Shown here: positions 31,755-43,500 of the stretch, piece after piece | Position numbering within the stretch: position 1 is the stretch's first letter | How the letters are laid out: the number at the start of each line of letters is the position of its first letter | Assembly: GCA_016946835.1 (NCBI GenBank) | Contig: JACVTC010000175.1 | Location: 62,001-126,000, forward strand | DNA from: Neocallimastix lanati (nom. inval.) | Taxonomy: Eukaryota > Neocallimastigomycota > Neocallimastigomycetes > Neocallimastigales > Neocallimastigaceae | Direction: 5' to 3' | DNA: 64,000 bases | Made by a program: the position numbers and the translations under genes | Notes under the pieces: generated by a model | What the model saw: only the letters and a program-made list of their open reading frames with translations | The model's database searches: none | What the model was told of the DNA's origin: nothing

Positions 31755-33122
31755 AAATACTAAATAATAATAATAATAATAGTAATTAATAATATTACTA
31801 ATAATAATAATAGTAATTAACAGTATTACTAATTATAATAATAGTAATAACAATACCAACAACAGTAATAATAATATCAATAATAATAATAATAATAAAT
31901 AATAAATTATAATAATAAATAATAATAATAAATAATAAATAATAATAATAATAAATGCATTGTGGCTTATATATAAATTATATTAAGTTAGATTTATTCC
32001 ATTAATCACATATTACATATTCTAACAATAATAATAATAATAAAATTTAAATTATAAAATCCATAAAATAATTTTGTAAATTTTCAATTTATTTAATATT
32101 AAATTTATTTGTATTAATTTTTTTTTAAAAAAGGTGGAAATTGCAAATATTTTGAATCAATGGCGTAATCATTTAATCATTTTATGAAATCTATTAATAT
32201 ATTTCCAAAAATTAGTCAATAATTTTTTATTATTTTAAAATAAAATAAACCTTTCGTTAATCGTTTTTTAATTTTAAAAAAATATAATGCCACATTATTA
32301 ATATCATTAACTATTATTAATAATACATTAATCAATTATTAATATAACAATCAGTAATTATGATATAATAGTTAATGATATCAAAATTTATATATATTTA
32401 AGAATTATTAATACTATTATAATTAGCAATTATTATATTTGAAGATATATTCAATAATCTTTATAATTAAAAATTGGTTTATTTATTTTATTTTTTTATT
32501 TTTATATTTATATATTTATTTTTTATTTTAATTTTTTATTATTATTAGATTCAATCGTTCCACTTTATCCGCTATATAAAAAATGAATAATTTTATAAAG
32601 TAAATCTTTTATTTTTTTGTTTTTTTTATTATGTCCATACTTCTTATTACTGATAATATAATAAAATTATACATATAATATATATAAATATTTTGATTAT
32701 TTTATTAAAAAATTCAATAATATATATATGAATAATAATTATACTGTAATATAGTGTTAATATAGTGTAGTATAATATAATATAGATATAGTATAATGTA
32801 ATATAATAATTTAATCAATTAGCATTACCACTTTACACAACAATACACCAATAATTTATTAATTGATAATGAATTAACCAATAAAATTATAATTTTTTTT
32901 TTTTTTTTAATATAATCGAAAGAGTTAGAATTTAATAGAAAAAACTATAATCAGTTAAAAAAATATAAATACCTCAAATTTTGATGAAATTCAAAAAAAA
33001 ATCATTTTAACAAATTATATTCAGAAATATAATTTTTAATACATTGATAGTAGTTTTTGTTTAATCGTTAATAGAAGTTATTATTAATAAGATTTTATTT
33101 AAATAAAAAAATTATTGCAAAA
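30653..33122. other. AT-rich intergenic region with AAT tracts
   Basis: No gene is confirmed. It holds a 65-nt-spaced direct repeat of CTAGTACTCTCAGT (31558 and 31624), AAT/TAA-type arrays (about 31735-31960), and small less AT-rich patches at 32133-32190 and 32549-32590 that read open for 12-17 codons but lack partners. A 44-codon frame at 30766-30900 decays into AT repeats and is not called. Confidence 0.55.
31558..31643 (+). repeat. Direct repeat of CTAGTACTCTCAGT, 65-nt spacing
   Basis: Two copies of a roughly 19-nt motif, CTAGTACTCTCAGTTAACTT and CTAGTACTCTCAGTAAACTG, lie 65 nt apart. Each is followed by AAATATAAA-type sequence. They look like remains of a local duplication. Confidence 0.65.
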
Positions 33123-33638
33123 ATGAATGTTGATTTACAATGGTGTCCATGCGGTAAGAAAGCCCGTGAAAATGATATGTATTGTTCAGATATTTGTCAC
33201 TTTTTAGAGCAATATCCAAGTTTAAATAGAAAAGGTTGTGATGAAATATATGAAGATGATGTTCCTTCTGAATATGAAGAAAAATTTAAAGAGCAATGTA
33301 AATCAGTACAGCCAAGAATTTCAGGAATAACTTCAAGAAGAAGTACAGTAACACCTTTAGGGGCTTTTCAAAGTATACCACAACGACTTTCATATAGAAG
33401 TCGTCAAAGAATAAATAATCAATATGTAACCTTTAGAGCTATCAATGCTCTATCAAAAGTAGATTATTACAATCAAAAATCGAAAATTGAACCAAAGAAG
33501 TGCAAGATTAATTCTAAAGGAATTTCTAAATTAACTCAAGGTCTTAAAAGAAGTATGGTAAGTCACTCTAATTATTATACAAGAATAGTAAATACAGGTG
33601 TCGAGAAGAGTCAGGATAAACCATTAATTGTGTATTAA
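33123..33638 (+). CDS. ECL1-like small zinc-motif protein
   Basis: A single exon encodes 171 residues. The N-terminus DLQWCPCGKKARENDMYCS with a further Cys at 25 resembles the Cys-rich head of the fungal ECL1 / life-span regulatory factor family (small proteins that extend chronological lifespan and respond to nutrient, sulphur or zinc limitation in fission yeast). The four Cys are at 8, 10, 21 and 25; the first pair is C-x-C where the family usually has C-x-x-C. The rest is basic and Ser-rich, with no other domain. The start is the first ATG, in the context AAAAATG. The family call rests on the head motif alone. Confidence 0.6.
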   Translation: MNVDLQWCPCGKKARENDMYCSDICHFLEQYPSLNRKGCDEIYEDDVPSEYEEKFKEQCKSVQPRISGITSRRSTVTPLGAFQSIPQRLSYRSRQRINNQYVTFRAINALSKVDYYNQKSKIEPKKCKINSKGISKLTQGLKRSMVSHSNYYTRIVNTGVEKSQDKPLIVY

Positions 33639-34088
33639 AATTTATAAAGAAAATGTTCAACACAGAAGTATTTAGTAAATTTATTAATAATACGATAAAC
33701 AATTAATGCGACTCAATCTTTTAAATTGGATTAAATGATACCAAGGAAAGAATATGTCAGAAAAAAGATATTTAGTTTTTCTTTTTTAAAGAAAAATAAA
33801 TAGATGTATTTTTTCAAATCAATTTAATCCTCTTTAAAATGATGTATCTAAAAAAGACACTCTAATATATATTTATATAATAATTTTATATAATAATAAG
33901 AAATTATTTAAAAATAAAATTAAACTTTGAGGAAAGGCAAGTGAAATATAAAAAATTATAATATATATAAAAGTAAGTATTTTATTATTAAAATAAAAAA
34001 TAAAGATATGAAAATTCAAGAGAATAAAAAAAATGAAAAAAGTAAAAAGGGTTGAAAATAAGTTTATTCAACATAAATTCTTATTTTC
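33639..34088. other. Short intergenic region between convergent genes
   Basis: No gene is seen. The segment carries weak inverted matches (GGATTAAATGAT near 33730 against ATCAATTTAATCC near 33818), which might mark a 3' end structure of the ECL1-like gene. The next coding-like segment, on the opposite strand, ends at 34089. Confidence 0.5.
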
Positions 34089-34148
34089 TTATAAACCGAA
34101 AGAGAACTTGCGTTTCTGTTGACGAAGTTCCCATTTCTTACCAATGAC
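34089..34148 (-). CDS. Isolated terminal exon, partial minus-strand gene
   Basis: On the minus strand, an AATTAG acceptor is followed by 20 codons ending in TAA: VIGKKWELRQQKRKFSFGL. Composition is clearly coding (about 40 percent GC), with codons CGT, CAG, CGC, AAG, TTC and GGT typical of strongly expressed genes. The matching upstream exons should lie above 34149, but no convincing one is visible before the GC-rich island at 35.0 kb. The protein family is not recognised. It may be a gene whose other exons are very short, or one truncated by insertions in the 35-36.6 kb region. Confidence 0.4.
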   Translation of the reverse strand, partial: VIGKKWELRQQKRKFSFGL

Positions 34149-35036
34149 CTAATTGAAAATAATATATATTTAACGCTTTAAGGTAAGAAAGGGTATATAA
34201 AAATCTTTATCATGAGATAATGATTTAAAGAGTTGAATTAAGATAAGTATTAATATTTTATTAAGACATATATAAAAATAATAAGGCAAAAAGAGAAAAT
34301 CTTTAATAGTCTCTGATATATAAAAAAAATTCTCTTGAAAATAAAAAAAGGAAAGAAAATTTACATTCTTGAAATATATAAATATCAAATTAAAAAGAGT
34401 GACTTGAAATTTAAAAAATTTAATATAATATCTATTATATTGAATATTAGTCAAGTATTATAAATATTTGATATACTAGTATTAATCTTTAAGAAAATAA
34501 TAATTTTATATTTTTTTTTTATTTTTGATTAAATTTTAGTTGTAGGTTATTAGATTAATATAAATATATACAATAATATTATTATTTTTATTATTCTTAT
34601 TTTTTTTATATATTTAAAAATATTTCAAAAGTTCACAGATTTTTTTGATTTATTAGTTTAATAAAGTTAATATTTATATAGTTGTATAAGGGTATTTTAA
34701 TTTTAGATTTTTTAGTATAAGTATATATATTTTGTATTATAAATTAATTTAATTTAAGAAAGAAATGTAAATAAAAATAAAAATAATTAAATAAAAATTA
34801 TAAAACTCGAAAATTGAAGTTTGTGTTGTTTAATTAGAAGTTTTTATAATAAGAATTACATAAATTTTAAAAGTGATGTTGAAATACAAAGCAAACAGTA
34901 ATAAAATATCATTAAATTTTATTTTTAATATTTTTTATTTGATCCATTTTTTGTATATTATTTTACATATTACATTTTTTTATTAAAGTGTAAAAATACG
35001 TTATAAAATTTAATACATAAAAATATTATCTATTTA
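34149..35036. other. AT-rich stretch upstream (minus sense) of the isolated exon
   Basis: No exon is supported. A 94-codon minus-strand frame at 34170-34454 is Phe/Ile/Tyr-rich and looks like intron or intergenic sequence. Confidence 0.5.
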
Positions 35037-35673
35037 TAAAAGCACTGGAAGTATTTTCTCTTCCTAGTTTAAAAACAAAAAAAAATTATACTTAAATGTT
35101 TTATTTTACTTAATCTAATACATAAGAATATAATTATTTATTTATCAAAGCACTGGAAATATATTCTCTTCCTAGTCTAAAAAAAAATAAATACAATATA
35201 TTAATACTTTTAAACAATTAATAAATAAAACCTTCTTGGCGGAAATGCAGTATTTGAAATCTTAAAGATCGGCTCGGGGGAAAGAAGGCGACTTATTAAT
35301 AATATTTTTCAATCACCTTCGAACGAGTCTTCTTTCCCGATTTCATTTTTTGTGGGGCTTGCGGAATTCCTTACTAACGTTATGCCTATTGTGATTGGTG
35401 ATTTTTACACCATGATCGATTTGTATAGTGTTAGACCTACCGTTGTCAAGAGTGTCGACGTCGTAACGATAAGGCAAAGAAGAAATTCTGATACAGATTC
35501 GAATGATAATTTTCATCCACATGGGGTTATCTTCGATGAATGGGAAGAGTTAGAGGCCTTTTCGTCCTCGAAGCTCATTACGTAGTTTTTTAATATTAAT
35601 ATAAAAAAATTTCATGTATTTAAATTTCATGTATTTTTTAAAAAAAATATTATTAAATAAAGTTTATTCCTAG

Positions 35674-35707
<34 letters not shown>

Positions 35708-35757
35708 AATAAATAAAACAATGAAAGTGAATTCTCTTCCAAGTCTAAAAATAAAAA
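35037..35757. repeat. Four dispersed copies of a ~45-nt motif
   Basis: The motif AAAGCACTGGAAATATATTC followed by TCTTCCTAGTCTAAAAA occurs near 35037-35085, 35144-35190, 35665-35690 (partial) and 35720-35757 (diverged). Two copies lie before and two after a GC-rich open frame (35229-35585), so the pairs bracket it in direct orientation. They could be long direct repeats made by insertion or duplication, or sub-terminal repeats of an element. Confidence 0.65.
35229..35585 (+). CDS. GC-rich orphan open frame, partial
   Basis: This frame is open for 118 codons and ends in TAG. There is no ATG near its 5' end (the first Met is at about codon 52), so it is probably a fragment or an exon. Composition is near 43 percent GC, with codons such as GTC, GAC, TCG and GGG that are rare in neighbouring genes. 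Readable parts: FFVGLAEFLTNVMPIVIGDF and SVDVVTIRQRRNSDTDSN, with an acidic EWEELEAF end. No known domain is recognised. Its base use and the flanking repeats suggest transferred or element-derived DNA. Confidence 0.4.
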   Translation, partial: NLLGGNAVFEILKIGSGERRRLINNIFQSPSNESSFPISFFVGLAEFLTNVMPIVIGDFYTMIDLYSVRPTVVKSVDVVTIRQRRNSDTDSNDNFHPHGVIFDEWEELEAFSSSKLIT

Positions 35758-35812
35758 AAAAAAAAAATTCTTAATCTTCTAATATAGATATGATACTATC
35801 CTAACTGTGGGC

Positions 35813-36222
35813 CTGAGGGGTTGCAGAAGTATTGTCATTTAATATATTTATGAGGGAATTAATGGGAGAGTTGCATTTCCCCAAATTGCATTTCGCCAGG
35901 TTGTATTTCGACAAGTGGCGTAGTATTAAAATGTTGCATTTCCCCAAGTTGCATTTCCCCAAGTTGCTTTTCGCCAGGTTGCATTTCGACAAGTAGAGTA
36001 TTGATATAAATAAATTAATAAATAAATAAATATTAATTCAAAATATTTTTTTTAAAATTGTTTTTATGCGATATTAATAATATTTAATTTTATTTATTGC
36101 TTTATTTATTTATTTAATAATTTTCAATTTGGCGAAATGCCACATTTTTTTAATACGCCACATGCTTTCAAAAAAATTGGCGAAATGCAATCTGGCGAAA
36201 TGCAATTTGGCGAAATGCCCCA
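35813..36222. mobile_element. Fold-back element with repeated 13-15-nt subunits
   Basis: The left arm (about 35870-36000) holds six or more copies of GTTGCATTTCGCCAGG or GTTGCATTTCCCCAAG. The right arm (36127-36221) holds inverse copies (TGGCGAAATGCAA). Both arms also share a spacer in inverted order: GTGGCGTAGTATTAAAATGT on the left and, reverse-complemented, GTGGCGTATTAAAAAAATGT on the right. An AT-rich loop of about 125 nt separates them. No transposase is present. The layout fits a non-autonomous fold-back/MITE-type DNA element. Minus-strand open frames over the left arm (repeated KCNLGKCNL) are by-products of the repeat. Confidence 0.65.
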
Positions 36223-36239
36223 CACCCGGAATTAATTCC

Positions 36240-36650
36240 TAGCATATAGGTAAATATGATGTATTCTACATTAGCAACGTAGATATATTTTACAAAAGCA
36301 ATCTTTCTGACTAATATGCAATTACAAAGTACCTATCTTATTAAGGTTAGGTTATACCGGTCTCGTTTAAAAGGGAAGTTAGGAACTGGAGAGGCGCTCC
36401 TAGAAAAAATGACCTGGAATATTTTCAGCAATAATTGCATGTTAGAACGCCAATGCTTAACTTTCAGTAACACCGTCTGACATGCATATTATTACATACC
36501 GAAGTGTTGTGACTACCTCAATATTTCCATACCTTTAGGGGAGAACCCTAATGTTCTATATATAGTTAGCCATATCAATATTATATTTGCCATTAGTAGC
36601 TCTTATGAATTCTTATTCATTATATATTGATTTCAATATAATTGTTAAAA
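36240..36650 (+). mobile_element. LTR-like fossil sequence
   Basis: About 400 nt of unusually complex, higher-GC sequence adjoins the fold-back element. From about 36506 it begins TGTTGTGACTACC and contains a TATA-like TTCTATATATAG (about 36553), as LTRs of fungal retroelements often do. No internal coding region is identified and the far end is not defined, so this is at most a solo or partial LTR, treated as a fossil. Confidence is low. Confidence 0.3.
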
Positions 36651-37509
36651 GGATGATAAATATTTATATATTAAATTTTAAATAATTAAAAAAAAAAAGG
36701 AATTATAATATATTAATATAAATTAACTATTTAGATAAAAGTGTAATATTTTCATTTTTTTCAAACTATTAATTAGAAATATTTTGTTTAGTAGTTAAAA
36801 TATTAAATTAGTTTTTATTCTAATAGATAAAATATACAAATTTTTGGTAATAATCATTTTTAGATCTTGAAACTAAAGTATGTAATTAGGATATTTATCT
36901 ATTATAATTTTTTATTCCTTTATAAATAAACTTTTAATTTTTAATATATTTTAAAAATTTCATTTCTAATAATAATTTTTAATTAAAAAAATTTTTTTTA
37001 TTATTATCATAATTTAATATAATATGAACAAGAATATATTAATACATTAAAAAAATATTTATCATTTTAAAAAAATTATATATTAATAAATGATGCAAAA
37101 TATTAACTTTTGTTGCTTTTCCATTCTAACTCATATATATAATTAAAGAAATATATATATTTTATTAAATAATTTTATATGTATTTATCCAGATAAACAC
37201 TATTTTAAAAAAAAAAAATAATTAATTAAAGTTTAAATTAATAGTGATTTATTCTATCCAATACAAATACAAAATTTTTTTAACTAATATTACTTAAAAA
37301 CATCTATTACTAATTAAAAATTAAGTCATTATATTATTATTTATTGCCTTTTTTTTTTTTTTTTTTTTAAAAGAATAATTGAATTATAAATTTAAATAAA
37401 ATAAAATAAAATAAAATTTATTGAACTGTAAGTTTGATTTAAATTGTGTTGAATTAAATAAAATCAAATTAATTATTAATTATTTATACATTATTTTATA
37501 ATAAATTTA

Positions 37510-37540
<31 letters not shown>

Positions 37541-37584
37541 TTTTTTTTATAAAATATCCAAGTTACAAATAATATAAAAAAAAA
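36651..37584. other. AT-rich upstream region of the ankyrin gene
   Basis: No gene is seen. A T run (about 37351-37368), an AAAAT array (about 37396-37417) and a TTA run (37511-37537) precede the start codon; the immediate context is poly(A) then ATG. Confidence 0.65.
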
Positions 37585-40500
37585 ATGAATATAATAGATA
37601 CTAAAGAAAAAATCAATATTCATGAATTAAAAAATATATTAACTAAAAAAAATAAAGAAGAAGTATTAAATAATTTTAAAGTTTTTCTTAATTATAATAA
37701 AGAGGTACTTGAAGAATTAATTAATAAAAATTTCGATTTATTAATATATGCAATTAAAAATATTTGCCCTATTTCAGTAATTGAATTTATAATATGTAAT
37801 TTTGAAAAATATAAAATAAGTTTAAATTATGAAACAAAAGAAAATGAAGTTCCATTATTTGTCGCATTTGAAAAGGCAATTCCAAAACAAAAGAATACAA
37901 GTAAAAATAAATCTTTTATTTTTATTCATTATTATATAAGAATATTTCATCTTCTTGAAGAACATGGTGCAGATATAAATTTTTGTAATGGTCATGGAGA
38001 AAATCTATTAATATATATTTATAATAAAAATTTATTAGATACTGAAATATTTAAAATTCTTTATAATAAAAAAATCAATATTAATTACTTTCTTGAACGA
38101 ATTTATATGGCTTCTTCAGAAGATGAAGAAAGTGAGGAAATTAGTATTGCAGATAGTACTCTTAATAAAAATAATTTTTTTAAATATTTAAATGTTGCCA
38201 TAGAGGAATATAAAAAACGTATTAATAAATATATTATTATTTTAATGGAAATATATAAAAACAAAATAAATTTGTCAAATAAACAATTAATAAAATTACA
38301 TAATGAGTATACAGAAGAATATAAAATTAAAATTCCAATTAATTATCTTGAAGATTTAGTAACTAGAATGCAATATAAAGAAATAAATAATTTATTGAAA
38401 AATAATGTTAAAATATTTTATAGTAATTTCTCAAACAAAAAAAGAAAAACATATTGGGATAATATAAAATTAATTAGATATTTAAAAAAGTTTAGTGCCG
38501 AAACTAATGTTTATAAACCTTTTTATTCAAGAAAATATTTATATACTTGCTTTTACGAAGAAGACTATGAAACAATTGACTTTTTAGTGAAGCAAGGTGT
38601 GGATTTAGATAAATGTGAACAGAATAATTTTTCTTTAACAACACTCTTTTTGGATAGTTGTAAATTTAGACGACTAAAGGCTATAAGATATTTAACAGAA
38701 CATGGTGCGAATTTAACAGAGCATGAAGCGAATTTAGAAAATAATGAAACCTACAAAGATTTAGCAAATTCTGAATCAGGTCTTATCTATTTAATATATA
38801 ATAGTTATCATTATACTGAATGTGTAACTATTGTTAAATATTTATTAGATCATGGTGCTGATATTTCTGATGAAAAAGACTTTTTTTATTATGATGCTGT
38901 AGATTGCCTGAAACGTTTAAAAGAAAAAAATATGGATTTCTTTTTATATTTAATTGAATATGGTGCAAATGTTTATTATGAATTAAAAGATAATGAAACT
39001 AATTACTTAATGTGTAAATATTTAATTGACTATTGTACATATATTTATCCGGAGCATCTCTTTGCATTACTAAAAGATTATATTAAAAATCGTGATTTTG
39101 ATATGTTTAAATTTCTTTTAAAAAAATATAAAAATCTTCATTTAATTAATGCTACATATGATAATCATGAATCATTATTATATTATGCTTATAAAAACGA
39201 TAATCATGAAATAGTAGAATATTTAATTAAGAATAATGCAGAGCCAAATATCAATCCTGAATCTGGTGAAACCATGTTAATGATTGCTTGTAAAAAAAAA
39301 GATTTTGAAATGATAAAATATCTCATTAAAAATGGTGCTGATCCAAATGTTATTATTAATGGATGTGAAAACACAGCATTAATTAATGCATTTCCAAATA
39401 TAGAAATAGTTAAATATTTAGTTGATAATGGTGCTAATATAAATATTTTTAATATTGAAGCTAATCCATTAATAATTGCCTGCAAAAATAGATATTTTGA
39501 AATAGTAAAATATTTAGTAGAAAATGGGTTTGATGTAAATAAACCAGATAATCACGGAATGACGCCGTTAATGTATTCATGCCAAAATGGTTGTATGGGG
39601 ATTATTGATTATTTAATAGAAAATAATGCGATAATAACTATTAATCATCACCTAAATAAATATATTTTGAAAATGACTCTTGAATTGACTTATTTAGATA
39701 CTTTAACAATTTTAGAAAATCTAAATAAATTTATAACAAATAATACAAAAATTAATAGTAATAAAATTTTAATTCATAAATGTTTATTAGGAGATTTTAA
39801 AGCTGTTAGAGATTTAATTATAAAAGGATATGATGTAAATACCGCTGATGATTATGGTAATACACCTTTAATGGAAGCTTGTATCAATGGTGATATTAAT
39901 ATTGTTCAATATTTAATAAGCAATGGAGCAAATGTTAATATATTTAATAATTTTAAGTATACAGCGCTAATGTTCGCTATTGAAAATAACCATATAAAAA
40001 TTGTTAAATATTTAATAAATAGTAATGCTTCAATTAATAATAAATCATCATTTGATATTACCGAATTGATGATAGCATGTAAAAATGGAAATTTTGAAGT
40101 TGTTAAATATTTGGTAGATCATGGTAGTCAAATTAATAGTGTTAATGAACATGGTCATACAGCATTAATGATAGCATGCCAAAAAAAAAATACTGAAATA
40201 ATAAAATTTTTAATAACTAAAAATGCTGATATTAATATTATCAATAAATCTGGATATAGTGCTCTATTATATGCATGTCGCTATCATAATTTAGAGATAA
40301 ATAAATATATAATTGATCATGGAGGAAAAATAAATTTAATTTCTAAAGATGGTACTACTCCTTTAATGAATGCTTGTAAACAAAATAATATTGAGTTGGT
40401 AAAGTATATTTTTGAATCCATGGAGCATGAAACTGATATTAATAAAGTCAATAATTCAAAATGTTCAGCTCTCATTTATTCTTATTTAAATAAAAATGAA

Positions 40501-43500
40501 GCAATGGCAAAATATTTAATAGAGCGTAATGCAAATATTAATCAAAAAAGTATTTCAGGAAATTCATTATTACTCTTAGCGTGTAAAGAAAATAATATAG
40601 AATTTTTAAAATATTTAATAAATTATGGTGCTGATATAAATATACATGATAATTCGGGAATTAATGGATTGATGATTGCTTATCAAAATAAAAATAAAGA
40701 AATTATAAATTTCTTAGTTGATGCTGGTATAAATATTAATTATGGTTATAGAAGTAAACATTTTATATTAGCTAAAGCATGCTATAACAATGATATTGAA
40801 ATGGTAAACTATTTATTAAATCATGGTATAAATGTTAATTCAGAATATAATAAATTCAATAATAATAGTAATAATCCATTAGCTATCGCATGTATTAATA
40901 ATAACATAGAAATTGTTAAATGTTTAATAAATTATGGTGCCGATGTCAATAATTATTTTGATAAATATAGTAATGAAACACTTTTAATGGTAACTTGTAA
41001 GAATAAGCAAATTGATTTAGCAAAATATTTAATTGATCATGGTGCCGATATCAATAAACAATCAAAAATGGGTAATACAGCGTTAATGTTTGCCAGTGAA
41101 AATAATTGTATCGAAATTGTTAAATATTTAGTTGAAAATAATGCTAATATTAATAAATATAATAAATATGGAGTGACCGCTTTAATAAAGGCTTGTATGA
41201 ACAATAATAATGAAATATTAAAATATTTAATAAATTCTGGAGGTAATATTAAAGCCCAACATGATAAATTTAAAAAAACATTACTAATGTTGGCATGTGA
41301 ACAAGAGAATTTAGATATGGTAAAGTATTTAATTAAATATGGATCAGAAATTAACTCTGTTGACGATAAGAATAGAACAGCATTAATGTATTGTTGTGCT
41401 AAGGGAAACTATGATATAACTAAATATTTAATAGATCACCATGCTGATATTAATATTATAAGTAAATATGGTTTAACAGCATTATCATATGCATGCACAA
41501 CAGATAATGATAAAATTGTTAAATTATTATTATCTCATAATTCTATAATCAATATAAAAGGAAAACATGGCGAAACAGAATTAACTATTGCTTGCCAAGG
41601 AAATAACTTTAAAATAGTGAAATATTTGATAGATTATGGTATTGATATAAATGCTACAGATAATTCTGGACACACCGGATTAATGCGTGCATGTGAAAAA
41701 GCTAATTATGAAATGGTAGATTATTTAATTGAAAAAGGGGCAAATGTACATTATTGTAATGATTTTGGATATCAAGCATTAATGTTAGCGTGTAAAAATG
41801 ATAATATTCAAATTATTAAACGATTAATAAATTGTAGAGTAGATATTAATGCTCGTTCAAAAGATAGTGTAACCTCATTAATGGTAGCATGTGATAATAA
41901 TCAATTTAATATTGTCAAGTATTTAATATCTCAAGGTGCAGATATAAATTGTTATGATATTAGAAGAAGAACTGCATTGGTTAAAAGTATTATTAAAGGA
42001 TACTTTAAAATAACAAAATATTTAATAGAACATGAAGCCATTCTTAATTCTTATGATGTTTTTCAAAAAGCAGCAATGACATATGCTCTTAAATCAAACA
42101 ATTCTGAATTAATAAATTATCTAATAGATAAAAACTTAATTGTCAAAAATCATGTAAATTATACGGTAGATGAATTAATTACTGCGTGTGATAATAACAA
42201 TTTTAAAATGGTAAAATATTTAGTGGAAAGAGGAGCTAATGTCAACGTAAAAGGATATTTTGGAAGAACAGTATTAATGTATGCATGTAAAAAAGCTAAT
42301 ATTAAGATGGTAAAATTTTTGGTTGATCATGGAGCTGATGTGAATATGTCTGATGTTAGTGATGAAACAGCACTTCATATTTTACTTGATACCTTTGAGC
42401 CAAATGAGCATTTTAAAATAGATGATGAAAAACAAAATGATATTTTTGAAATAGTTAAATATTTAGTAGAAAATGGTGCTGATATCAACTCTGTAAATTA
42501 TTCGGGCCAAACAATATTAATGTTTGCATGTAAGCTTAATAATTATGAAATTGTAAAATATTTAATTAATAAAAGGGCTTTTATTAATGCAATTGATAAT
42601 AAGGATAATACGGAATTGATGTATGCATGTGAAAAGGCAAATCCTAAAATTGTAAAATATTTAATAGATCATGGCTCAGATATAAATACTATCAATATAT
42701 ATGATATTACACCACTTCATATTTTAGTTGAATTTTTTGAATTAAGTGATAAATATAAAATTAATGATAAAAAATATCAGGATGTCTTTGAAATTATTAA
42801 ATATTTCATAGATCGTGGGGAGGATCCTAACTTTATGAATAATTCCGGTCAGACTCTTTTAATGTTTGCTTGTAGGTTTTATAATCTTGAATTAATAGAA
42901 TATTTAGTGGAGAGAGGAGCATTTGTTAATTCGGTTGATAATGACAATAATACAGCGTTAATGTATGCATGCGAATATAATGAAAATGATTATGAAATAA
43001 TAAAGTATTTGATGGAAAATGGAGCTGATCCTAATATAGGAAATCATTCAGGTCAAACCGTTTTAATGCTTGCATCAGAATTTAATAATATTGAGTTAGT
43101 AAAATATTTAGTCAAACATCATACTCAAATTAATGCAGTTGATGATGATAATAATACTGCATTGATTATTGCTTGTGGTTATAATAATTATGAAATTGCG
43201 GAATACTTAATTCAACAGGGAGCTTTAACGGATATAATTAATAATGATAGTTATTCAGCATTAATGTATGCCTGTAGAAGAAATAATTTTAGGTTAGTAA
43301 AACTATTAGTGGAAGGTTTCAAAATAGAACAATTTAATGGTACTGAATCATTAAAAATTGCTTTTGAAAATAAAAATATTGAAATTATTCAATTTTTAAT
43401 CGAGCATGGCATTGACGTTAATATTCTTAACTATACAAAATATCAAATTTTATTTTCATCCCAATTGGATAATGATATAAAAATAGGAAAATTTTTAATA

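Noticed and set aside
32133-32590. Two small coding-like patches (VEIANILNQW type and SIVPLYPLYKK type)
   Set aside because: Each reads open in more than one frame for 12-17 codons and no consistent joining was found.
34170-34454. 94-codon minus-strand frame next to the isolated exon
   Set aside because: Phe/Ile/Tyr-rich with no family features; no donor compatible with the acceptor at 34149-34150 was convincing.
35801-35992. Minus-strand frame with repeated KCNLGKCNL, which looks like a Cys-repeat protein
   Set aside because: It is the translated left arm of the fold-back element; the same motif recurs inverted at 36127-36221.
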